A stretch of 11,007 nt of DNA, from positions 1 to 11,007 of the forward strand of contig DATCVI010000197.1 in the NCBI GenBank assembly GCA_036566925.1, read 5' to 3'. The position numbers and the translations under genes were made by a program. Below are positions 5,555 through 11,007 of this stretch, piece by piece (within the stretch, counting starts at the first letter, position 1; every line of letters begins with the position of its first letter). This DNA comes from Stenotrophomonas_A sp036566925. GTDB lineage: Bacteria; Pseudomonadota; Gammaproteobacteria; Xanthomonadales; Xanthomonadaceae. The notes under the pieces were generated by a model. That model searched no databases, was not told where the DNA came from, and was given only the letters and a program-made list of their open reading frames with translations.

Positions 5555-6598
5555 ATGAGCGCCACCCGCCTGCTGTCCGCCCTGGCCCTGACTGCGATCC
5601 TTGCCGGCTGTGGCAGCGAGCCCGTGAGGCAGGGGCCACCGCCAGTGACGGCCACGCCGCAACCGTCCCTGGCAACGGGCGAAAAGCCGGTGCGCATAGG
5701 CGTCGCGTTGGGGGGTGGGGCGGCCAAGGGTTTCGCCCATATCGGCGTGATCAAGATGCTGGAAGCCAACGGCTTCGAGCCGGTGGTCGTGGCCGGTACC
5801 AGTGCCGGTAGCGTGGTCGGTGCGCTCTACGCCAGCGGGATGGATGCCTTCCAGATGCAGGAGAAGGCCGTCGCGCTGGACCAGACCAGCATCCGCGACG
5901 TGCGGCTGTTCTCCGGTGGCCTGGTGCAGGGGCAGAAGCTGCAGGACTACGTCAACGAACAGCTGGGCAACCGGCCGATCGAACGACTGAAGAAGCCGTT
6001 CGCCGCGGTCGCCACGCGGCTGGAAGATGGCGAACGCACGGTGTTCGTGCGCGGCAACGCCGGCCAGGCGGTGCGCGCTTCCAGCAGCATTCCGGGTGTC
6101 TTCGAGCCGGTGGCGATCGGGCAGTACCACTATGTCGATGGCGGCGTCGCCAGCCCGGTGCCGGTGGACGCGGCGCGTCAGCTCGGTGCCGATTTCGTCA
6201 TCGCCGTGGACATCTCGTCCAAAGCCAGCGGCAAGAATCCCGGCGACCTGCTCGGCACGATCAACCAGTCGATCTCGATCATGGGCCAGCGCCTGGGCGA
6301 GGCCGAGCTCAAGCGCGCCGAGATCGTGATCCGGCCCAAGGTCAACGACATTGGCGCGGCCGACTTCAACCAGCGCAACGCCGCCATCCTGGAAGGCGAG
6401 CGCGCGGCGATGACGGCGATGCCGCAAATTCGCGCCAAGGTCTCGCAGCTGCGCCAACAGCGGGTCGATGCATTGCGCGCCGCAGCCCAGCAAACCGCCA
6501 CCTCGGCGCAAACCGCGCGCCAGGCCTGCCTGGACAAGCGCTCGCGCTGGGCCAAGCTGCGCAATGACGAAAGCGGTTGCCCGGCCGCGCCAAAGTGA
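5555..6598 (+). CDS. Patatin-like phospholipase, predicted lipoprotein
   Basis: 347 residues. A lipoprotein signal peptide (MSATRLLSALALTAILAGC) has the lipobox LAGC with Cys19, so the protein should be exported and membrane-anchored by lipid. The patatin domain follows: RIGVALGGGAAKGFAHIGV (47-65, the oxyanion glycine loop), GTSAG (81-85, nucleophile Ser83), SSIPGVFEPV (177-186) and the catalytic-dyad motif DGG (Asp195). The serine-aspartate pair is intact, so acyl-hydrolase activity on lipids is expected. The C-terminal third is an Ala/Gln-rich helical region with cysteines at 325 and 342 near the end. An upstream in-frame ATG at 5543 would add four residues (MCAP); 5555 is preferred because it gives the standard signal peptide, but neither ATG has a good ribosome site. 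It follows the AraC-type gene by 77 nt and converges with the siderophore receptor. Confidence 0.94.
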   Translation: MSATRLLSALALTAILAGCGSEPVRQGPPPVTATPQPSLATGEKPVRIGVALGGGAAKGFAHIGVIKMLEANGFEPVVVAGTSAGSVVGALYASGMDAFQMQEKAVALDQTSIRDVRLFSGGLVQGQKLQDYVNEQLGNRPIERLKKPFAAVATRLEDGERTVFVRGNAGQAVRASSSIPGVFEPVAIGQYHYVDGGVASPVPVDAARQLGADFVIAVDISSKASGKNPGDLLGTINQSISIMGQRLGEAELKRAEIVIRPKVNDIGAADFNQRNAAILEGERAAMTAMPQIRAKVSQLRQQRVDALRAAAQQTATSAQTARQACLDKRSRWAKLRNDESGCPAAPK

Positions 6599-6633
6599 GA
6601 GCGCGGCCGTTCGTCGTCAGCCCGCGATAACCC

Positions 6634-8820
6634 TCAATACCGCCAGCGCAACGTCAGCGACGTAAACCGCGGTTCGCCGTAATTGTTGTAGTCCAGGTTG
6701 GCCCAGTACTTCTCATCGAAAGCGTTGCGGACCGCCAGCGTCGCCGTCCACTGGTCGCTGATGCGGTAGTTGGCGTTGAACCCCACCAGCGCATACGCGT
6801 CCTGCTTCACGGTCACCAGCCCGTACACCGGGTTCTCGATGTTGAAGCCCTCCACTTCGCTCTGCCACATCACGTTGGCGCCCAGGCTCAGCCGCTCCCA
6901 CGCGCCCGGCAGGGTCCACTGCGTGGAGAACTGCACGGTGTGCTCGGGCAGGTTGGCGTAGATCAGGTCGGTCGCGGCGCGGGTGACGCGCGCGCGGCTG
7001 TAGCCGGCATTGATGCGCCATCCGCTCAGCACCTGCGCGCCAATCTCCGCTTCCCAGCCACGACTCTTGGTGCCGTCCACGCCAACGTAGGCCGAGCTGC
7101 CATCGGGGAGCGAACCCTGCGGAACGCTGGTGTCGAGCATCGCGTAGTTGTCCTGGCGCGCCTCGAACACCGCCGCGCTGGTGGTAATACGGCCATCCAG
7201 GAATGCGGCCTTCAGGCCGATCTCACGATTGCTGCCCTGCACCGGGTCGAGCAGGTTGTCGTTCTTGTCCTTGTAGTTCTGCGGATTGAAGATCTCGGTA
7301 TAGCTGGCGTAGACCGAAACGTCCGGCACGAGGTCGTACATCAGGCCGACGTACGGTGTGACTTCGTCCTTGACCTTGTAGGCCCCACTGGTGCCGGTGA
7401 ACACACCGCTGCGGTTGAAGTTGTGCGTGCGCGTGCTCCAGTTGCTCAGGCGCGCGCCGGCGATCAGCGCCAGCGGATCGGCCAGGCGCAGGCGGGTCGA
7501 GGCATACACGCCGCTCTGGGTGGTGCGGGCCTGGCGCCAGGCACCGGTGCGGGCGTAGGTCGGCGCCGATATATCGCCGTTCCAGGTGTACAGGTTCGGG
7601 ATGAAGTAGCACGGCCCGAACTCGCAAGACACCCAATCGGCCGGATAGGTAGTCGCGAGGGTCGGCGTGATCGTTTCCAGGTCCTGCCAGCTGCCGCCGA
7701 TCACAACGTCGTGGTCGCGGCCAAAGGCGCTGAACTTTCCGCTCAGGTAGACATCGACCGCGTCGCGGGTATCGCTGGCCTGGCCGATGCCGGTCTGCAG
7801 GTAGACGCCGCTGCCGGTCGCGCGATCGGGGTAGCCACTGCCGTAGACGCGCACGCTGGTGACATCGCCTTCGGTACGCGCGGCGTTGAGCTTGAGGTTC
7901 CACTGCTCGCCGAAATGCTGTTCCAACTGGGCATAGGTGGTGCGGGTGTTGCGCTGCCAGCGCGTCCAGTTTGGCGCCATGTTGGTGGAGCGCGGCAGGT
8001 CGGCATTACTGCCGTCGCTGAAGAAGAACGGCACCGTGCCCCAGGTCGAGCCGACCGGGTTGTTGTCCTGCATCTGGTAGCCGAGGGTCAGCGTCGTGCT
8101 CTCGGTAAGGTCGCCTTCGAGCACCGCCATCGCCGCCGACTTCTGCTCGTGATAGCGGTCGTAGTAGTAGTCGCGATCTTCGTACGCCGCCACTGCGCGG
8201 GCACGGAAGCGGCCATCCTTGGTCAGCGGCGCATTGACATCGGCCTGCATGCGGCGGAAGTCCCAGCTGCCGACGCTGGCGGAGAACGCGGCATCGAATT
8301 CCTTGCCCGGACGCTTGCGCAGCAGGTTCACCGTGGCCGACGGCACGCCGGTGCCGCTGAGCAGGCCGTTGGCACCGCGGATGACCTCGATGCGGTCGTA
8401 GAAGGCGGTGTCGTATTCCTGGTTGGTCTGGCCGCTGTAGGTGGGCAGGCCATCGACCTGGAAATCGGTGATCTGGAAGCCGCGCGCGTAGTACAGCGGT
8501 CGCTGGGTGTCGTAGAAGGAGACGTTGACGCCCGTGACATTGCGCATCACCTCGTCGATATCGAACAGCGATTGTTCCTGCAGCTGCTGCACGCCGATCA
8601 CGCTGATGGATTGCGGCGTCTCGCGCACGCTGATCGGCAGGCGGGTGGTGGTGGAGGCATCGCCGGTGACGCGCTCGCCACTGACGGTGACCTTGTCCAG
8701 GGTCTTGGCATCGGCCGCGGCGGCGGCGGCGGCTTCAGCAGAGGCGGCGGGCAAGCTCAGCGCAGCGCCCAGGGCGAGTACGAGCGGGTGGAACGCGAAA
8801 GGCGAACGGCGAAAGGTCAT
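6634..8820 (-). CDS. TonB-dependent siderophore receptor, FhuE-like
   Basis: 728 residues, complete. The signal peptide is residues 1 to about 28 (FHPLVLALGAALSLPAASA), followed by an Ala-rich run and a TonB-box-like DKVTVSG (42-48). There is no STN signalling domain. The plug includes RETPQSISVIGVQQLQEQ, DIDEVMRNVTGVNV, RPLYYARGFQITDFQVDGLPTY and FYDRIEVIRGANGLLSGTGVPSATVNLLRKRP. The barrel carries DPLALIAGARLSNW and NPQNYKDKNDNLLDPVQGSNREIGLKAAFLD-type blocks and ends in RWRY, an aromatic C-terminus expected for outer-membrane insertion. Order and wording of motifs are close to E. coli FhuE (hydroxamate siderophores); the exact ligand is unknown. Two cysteines about four residues apart (near residue 400, CEFGPC) probably form a loop disulfide. 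The ATG at 8820 has GAGG 5 nt upstream. An iron-type promoter and structured leader lie upstream. Confidence 0.95.
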   Translation of the reverse strand: MTFRRSPFAFHPLVLALGAALSLPAASAEAAAAAAADAKTLDKVTVSGERVTGDASTTTRLPISVRETPQSISVIGVQQLQEQSLFDIDEVMRNVTGVNVSFYDTQRPLYYARGFQITDFQVDGLPTYSGQTNQEYDTAFYDRIEVIRGANGLLSGTGVPSATVNLLRKRPGKEFDAAFSASVGSWDFRRMQADVNAPLTKDGRFRARAVAAYEDRDYYYDRYHEQKSAAMAVLEGDLTESTTLTLGYQMQDNNPVGSTWGTVPFFFSDGSNADLPRSTNMAPNWTRWQRNTRTTYAQLEQHFGEQWNLKLNAARTEGDVTSVRVYGSGYPDRATGSGVYLQTGIGQASDTRDAVDVYLSGKFSAFGRDHDVVIGGSWQDLETITPTLATTYPADWVSCEFGPCYFIPNLYTWNGDISAPTYARTGAWRQARTTQSGVYASTRLRLADPLALIAGARLSNWSTRTHNFNRSGVFTGTSGAYKVKDEVTPYVGLMYDLVPDVSVYASYTEIFNPQNYKDKNDNLLDPVQGSNREIGLKAAFLDGRITTSAAVFEARQDNYAMLDTSVPQGSLPDGSSAYVGVDGTKSRGWEAEIGAQVLSGWRINAGYSRARVTRAATDLIYANLPEHTVQFSTQWTLPGAWERLSLGANVMWQSEVEGFNIENPVYGLVTVKQDAYALVGFNANYRISDQWTATLAVRNAFDEKYWANLDYNNYGEPRFTSLTLRWRY

Positions 8821-8950
8821 GGGGGCCTCGGATCGTGTGGGGTGCGATCCGGAAAGCCGCCGCCGCAATGCGCGGCGCGGGGTGTTGCACAGCTTTCCGG
8901 CGGGGTTGGCTGGCCGGAGCGGCTGGCGAGATGCCCGGGGGCATCGAAGG
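8821..8950 (-). promoter_or_regulatory. Structured 5' leader of the siderophore receptor mRNA
   Basis: Between the predicted transcript start (about 8950) and the ATG lie three hairpins. The first is GATGCCC/GGGCATC (8945-8930) at the very 5' end. The second is a 9-bp stem CCGGAAAGC/GCTTTCCGG (8900-8892 with 8857-8849) enclosing an inner CGCCGC/GCGGCG hairpin (8877-8861). The third is CGATCCG/CGGATCG (8851-8845 with 8835-8829), which ends just before the ribosome site GAGG. The second and third stems share bases 8849-8851 and cannot both form fully. I recognise no known riboswitch class. Confidence 0.45.
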
Positions 8951-8953
8951 CGC

Positions 8954-8972
8954 GCAAATGTAAATGATTCGC
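8954..8972. promoter_or_regulatory. Fur-box-like operator
   Basis: GCAAATGTAAATGATTCGC matches the 19-bp Fur consensus (GATAATGATAATCATTATC) at 12 positions and is itself an imperfect palindrome with GC(A/G)AAT arms. It is an AT-rich island in GC-rich DNA. It covers the -10 of the receptor promoter, the expected site for iron-dependent repression. Confidence 0.7.
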
Positions 8973-8985
8973 AAAAACCCGACAA
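8957..8985 (-). promoter_or_regulatory. Sigma-70-type promoter of the siderophore receptor
   Basis: Reading leftward: -35 TTGTCG (8985-8980), a 17-bp spacer and -10 TACATT (8962-8957). Each hexamer matches the consensus at four of six positions. The start of transcription would be near 8950. The overlap with the Fur-box-like site supports the call. Confidence 0.6.
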
Positions 8986-9000
8986 GTCCCGGGTCCGGGA

Positions 9001-9474
9001 TCAGCGCAACGGCAGGCCGTGGCGCTCCTTCACCGTGCGCAGCACGAAGCTGGAATTCACGTCGGCCACGCCGGAGGCGTTGAGCAGCCGGTCGAGCAGG
9101 AAGTTGGAGAAATGCTCCAGGTCGCGAACGACCACGTGCAACAGGTAATCCATGTCGCCGGTGAGGGCATGGCAGGTCACGACCTCGTCCCAGTCCTGCA
9201 CATTCTGGGCGAAATGGGCCACGCTCTCCTGGCCATGCTTCTGTAGCTGCACCCGCACGAAGGCCTGCAGGCCCAATCCCAGGGCCAACGGGTCCAGGCG
9301 CGCACCGTAGCCGGTGATCACCCCGGCCGCCTCCATCCGCTGGACCCGGCGCAGACACGCCGATGGCGATAGATTCACCTGCGCGGCCAATTCGGAATTG
9401 GGCAGGCGCCCCTCCCGCTGCAGCAACGCCAGTACCCGCACATCCGTGCGGTCGAGAGCGACTTGTTCTGGCAT
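9001..9474 (-). CDS. Lrp/AsnC family transcriptional regulator
   Basis: 157 residues, the standard length. The N-terminal winged helix-turn-helix is LDRTDVRVLALLQREGRL (7-24), then NSELAAQVNLSPSACLRRVQRMEAAGVITGYGARL (26-60). The C-terminal RAM ligand-binding domain has FVRVQLQKHG, EVVTCHALTGDMDYLLHVVVRDL (97-119, with the family GDxDYLL turn) and a FVLRTVKERHGLPL end. Members form dimers to octamers and usually respond to an amino acid. It is divergent from phenylalanine 4-hydroxylase, so control of phhA in response to phenylalanine or tyrosine is the natural inference. The ATG at 9474 starts family homology; the frame runs open upstream but into the control region and phhA. A GGGG tract 7 nt before the ATG serves as ribosome site. 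The palindrome over its own promoter suggests autoregulation. Confidence 0.95.
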   Translation of the reverse strand: MPEQVALDRTDVRVLALLQREGRLPNSELAAQVNLSPSACLRRVQRMEAAGVITGYGARLDPLALGLGLQAFVRVQLQKHGQESVAHFAQNVQDWDEVVTCHALTGDMDYLLHVVVRDLEHFSNFLLDRLLNASGVADVNSSFVLRTVKERHGLPLR

Positions 9475-9599
9475 TTGTTGCCCCGCAACATGATATGACG
9501 CAATAATGTTGCGCTTTGAGGCGCATCCGGCGCAACTTTCGCAACCCGCTTGCGCGTCAGCACGACTAGCATCACAGCAGGCCTCACGGAACCTGCCCC
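9475..9599. promoter_or_regulatory. lrp/phhA divergent control region with GTTGC/GCAAC motif array
   Basis: Five copies of GTTGC or its complement GCAAC occur in 69 bp: 9477, 9485, 9508, 9532 and 9541. The first two form a palindrome, TGTTGC-CCC-GCAACA (9476-9490). The third and fourth form GTTGCGC-N15-GCGCAAC (9508-9536). The last two are a direct repeat, CGCAAC every 9 bp. For the leftward lrp gene, TATCAT (9495-9490) is a good -10 touching the palindrome. For the rightward phhA gene, TAGCAT (9567-9572) is a possible -10 without a good -35, which would fit an activated promoter. The binding protein is inferred to be the Lrp-type regulator. Confidence 0.6.
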
Positions 9600-10496
9600 A
9601 TGTCCACGCCCGCCCCTGCCCGCCGCGTCGAACACCAACAAACCGACAAAGGCTACGTGCCGGTCTACACCACCGCCGTGGTCGAGCAGCCTTGGGAGAC
9701 GTATGGAGCGGACGACCACGCGACCTGGGGCACGCTCTACCGCCGGCAGCGCGAACTATTGGTCGGCCGGGCCTGCGACGAGTTCCTGCAAGCGCAGGAT
9801 GAAATGGGCATGGGCGAACACCAGATCCCACGGTTCGACCAGCTCAACGAGGTACTCGGCGCCGCCACCGGCTGGACCCTGGTCGGCGTGGAAGGGCTGC
9901 TGCCGGAACTGGATTTCTTCGATCACCTGGCCAACCGCCGTTTCCCGGTGACCTGGTGGATCCGCCGCCCCGAGCAGATCGACTACATCGCCGAACCCGA
10001 CCTGTTCCATGACCTGTTCGGCCACGTCCCGCTGCTGATGAATCCGGTGTTCGCCGACTTCATGCAGGCCTATGGCCGAGGCGGGGTCAAGGCGCATGGC
10101 ATCGGCCCCGAAGCGCTGCAGAACCTGACCCGGCTGTACTGGTACACGGTCGAATTCGGCCTGATCAACACCGCGCAGGGGCTGCGCATCTACGGTGCCG
10201 GCATCGTCTCGTCCAAGGGCGAATCGCTGCATTCGCTGGAATCGGCGGCGCCGAACCGGATCGGTTTCGACCTGGCGCGCATCATGCAGACCCGCTACCG
10301 CATCGATACTTTCCAGAAGACCTACTTCGTCATCGACAGCTTCGAGCAGTTGATGCAGGCCACCGCGCCCGATTTCACTCCGATATACGCGCAGCTGCGC
10401 CATGCCCCGCACCACGGCGCCGGCAGCGTGCTCGCTAGCGACACGGTGCTCCAGCGCGGCAATGGCGAGGGCTGGGCGACCGACGGCGACGTCTGA
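9600..10496 (+). CDS. phhA: Phenylalanine 4-hydroxylase (phenylalanine 4-monooxygenase)
   Basis: 298 residues, the bacterial monomeric size without the N-terminal ACT regulatory domain of animal enzymes. It hydroxylates L-phenylalanine to L-tyrosine with O2, ferrous iron and tetrahydropterin, in the cytosol, as the first step of phenylalanine breakdown. The aromatic amino-acid hydroxylase signature PDLFHDLFGHVPLL is at 133-146, giving iron ligands His137 and His142. The third ligand is Glu185 in YWYTVEFGL (180-188). Other family blocks are IPRFDQLNEVL (76-86), RFPVTWWIRRPEQIDYI (114-130) and GAGIVSSKGESLHSL (199-213). The start ATG fits family N-termini; its ribosome site is weak (CGGA). The recycling enzyme gene phhB and the next steps (tyrosine aminotransferase, homogentisate) are not in the window. 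The upstream repeats suggest control by the divergent Lrp-type regulator. Confidence 0.98.
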   Translation: MSTPAPARRVEHQQTDKGYVPVYTTAVVEQPWETYGADDHATWGTLYRRQRELLVGRACDEFLQAQDEMGMGEHQIPRFDQLNEVLGAATGWTLVGVEGLLPELDFFDHLANRRFPVTWWIRRPEQIDYIAEPDLFHDLFGHVPLLMNPVFADFMQAYGRGGVKAHGIGPEALQNLTRLYWYTVEFGLINTAQGLRIYGAGIVSSKGESLHSLESAAPNRIGFDLARIMQTRYRIDTFQKTYFVIDSFEQLMQATAPDFTPIYAQLRHAPHHGAGSVLASDTVLQRGNGEGWATDGDV

Positions 10497-10521
10497 TCGT
10501 CCGGCGCGCGCAAGGACCGCG

Positions 10522-11007
10522 CTACGGCACCACGTCGATGAACGAATTGATCGACAAGCGTCCGGTCAGCGGATCAGGCGGCGGCACCCGCGCGTTGTCG
10601 ATGCTGCCCGAGTGCAGCGAATTGCGCCGATACACCACCAGGCGGTTGAACACGCCCTCGACCTGGCCAACCCGCTCGAACAACGCGGTGTCATCGCCAA
10701 TGTAACCACCACCGGGCGCGTCGCGCCCCTGGCTCTCTTCCTCGAGGCGGCAGAAGTACGCCTCGCGCCGCGATTCATCGACGTACTCGTAACCCGTATG
10801 CCGATGGCGATAGAACGCGGTGCCGCCCCACTGACCGTGGAACAGGTAATGCACCGTGGCCAGGCCATCGCCGCGCACCGAGTCGATGTGCGGCACGCGC
10901 TGCAGGAACGCCAGTTGCCCGGGTGGCGTGGTGACGAGCGAGTAATGGCACATCGGGAAGGCGAACTTGCCCGGCGGCAGGCCGAAGAAATCGTCCAGGT
11001 AGGGCTT
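10522..11007 (-). CDS. DUF6445 family protein, C-terminal part (start lies beyond the right edge)
   Basis: 161 residues plus stop are visible and the frame stays open to the window edge. An internal ATG at 10953 is unlikely to be the start because the coding pattern continues upstream (KPYLDDFFGLPPGKFAFP). Family-like blocks are VPHIDSVRG, ATVHYLFHGQWGGTAFYRHRHTGYE, FNRLVVYRRNSLHSGSID and LTGRLSINSF. A His-x-Asp (codons 10890-10882), a distal His in LHSG (10614-10612) and an Arg in GRLS (10560-10558) are in the order seen in 2-oxoglutarate/Fe(II) oxygenases, so a double-stranded beta-helix fold is plausible. No activity is established as far as I know. It converges with phhA, with only 25 nt between the stops and no clear terminator. 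Confidence 0.82.
   Translation of the reverse strand, partial: KPYLDDFFGLPPGKFAFPMCHYSLVTTPPGQLAFLQRVPHIDSVRGDGLATVHYLFHGQWGGTAFYRHRHTGYEYVDESRREAYFCRLEEESQGRDAPGGGYIGDDTALFERVGQVEGVFNRLVVYRRNSLHSGSIDNARVPPPDPLTGRLSINSFIDVVP

Noticed and set aside
5387..6511. A 374-codon open frame on the - strand opposite the patatin gene
   Set aside because: The patatin motifs on the + strand are intact; the reverse frame has no domain and His/Arg-rich shadow composition.
4133..6598. An 821-codon open frame on the + strand ending with the patatin gene
   Set aside because: Only the part from 5555 matches a protein family. The earlier part runs antisense to bufA and through the AraC-type gene in another frame; high GC leaves few stops.
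8821..8950. Possible cobalamin riboswitch in the receptor leader
   Set aside because: No B12-box-like sequence is seen, and the downstream receptor resembles FhuE, not BtuB.
6940..8967. A 675-codon open frame on the + strand opposite the siderophore receptor
   Set aside because: It is the antisense of a clear receptor gene, has low-complexity composition (Val/Ala/Gly/Arg/His) and no recognisable domain.
9475..9831. N-terminal extension of the Lrp-type frame
   Set aside because: It crosses the control region and the start of phhA; family length and homology begin at 9474.

Overview
The window is a compact stretch of high-GC chromosome with no mobile element, RNA gene or CRISPR array. The gene content suggests a gammaproteobacterium of the Xanthomonadaceae/Lysobacter group: two large TonB-dependent receptors, an Lrp-type regulator divergent from phenylalanine 4-hydroxylase, a DUF6445 protein and an AIM24-family protein. 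That assignment is an inference from gene content and base composition, not from a marker gene.

Layout, left to right. The N-terminal part of a TonB-dependent receptor runs leftward out of the window (1-669). A GYF_2-AIM24 protein is divergent from it (885-1895). A leftward four-gene operon follows, read from 4419 down to 1945. It encodes a small Cys-rich secreted peptide (BufA2-like), a DUF692 multinuclear iron oxidative enzyme (BufB), a DUF2063 partner (BufC) and a DoxX membrane protein. Divergent from the operon is a cupin_6 AraC-type regulator (4581-5477), followed by a patatin-like lipoprotein (5555-6598). Leftward again are a FhuE-like siderophore receptor (6634-8820) and an Lrp/AsnC regulator (9001-9474). 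Phenylalanine 4-hydroxylase (9600-10496) is divergent from the Lrp gene. A partial DUF6445 protein enters from the right edge (10522-11007, leftward).

The most interesting unit is the buf operon. DUF692 enzymes with a DUF2063 partner are established makers of Cys-modified ribosomal peptides (methanobactin, bufferin and HvfA types). The precursor here has a signal peptide followed by five cysteines spaced 6-7 residues apart, and a sixth further on. The likely product is a periplasmic copper-binding peptide. Two layout details stand out. A perfect 10-bp hairpin lies exactly between a strong Shine-Dalgarno sequence and the bufB start codon. A cysteine-containing AraC-type regulator is divergent from the operon and could control it.

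Regulatory DNA is readable in two other places. The siderophore receptor has a -35/-10 pair with 17-bp spacing, a Fur-box-like palindrome over the -10, and a structured leader of about 130 nt. The lrp/phhA gap has five GTTGC/GCAAC motifs in 69 bp, which suggests that the Lrp-type protein controls itself and phenylalanine hydroxylation.
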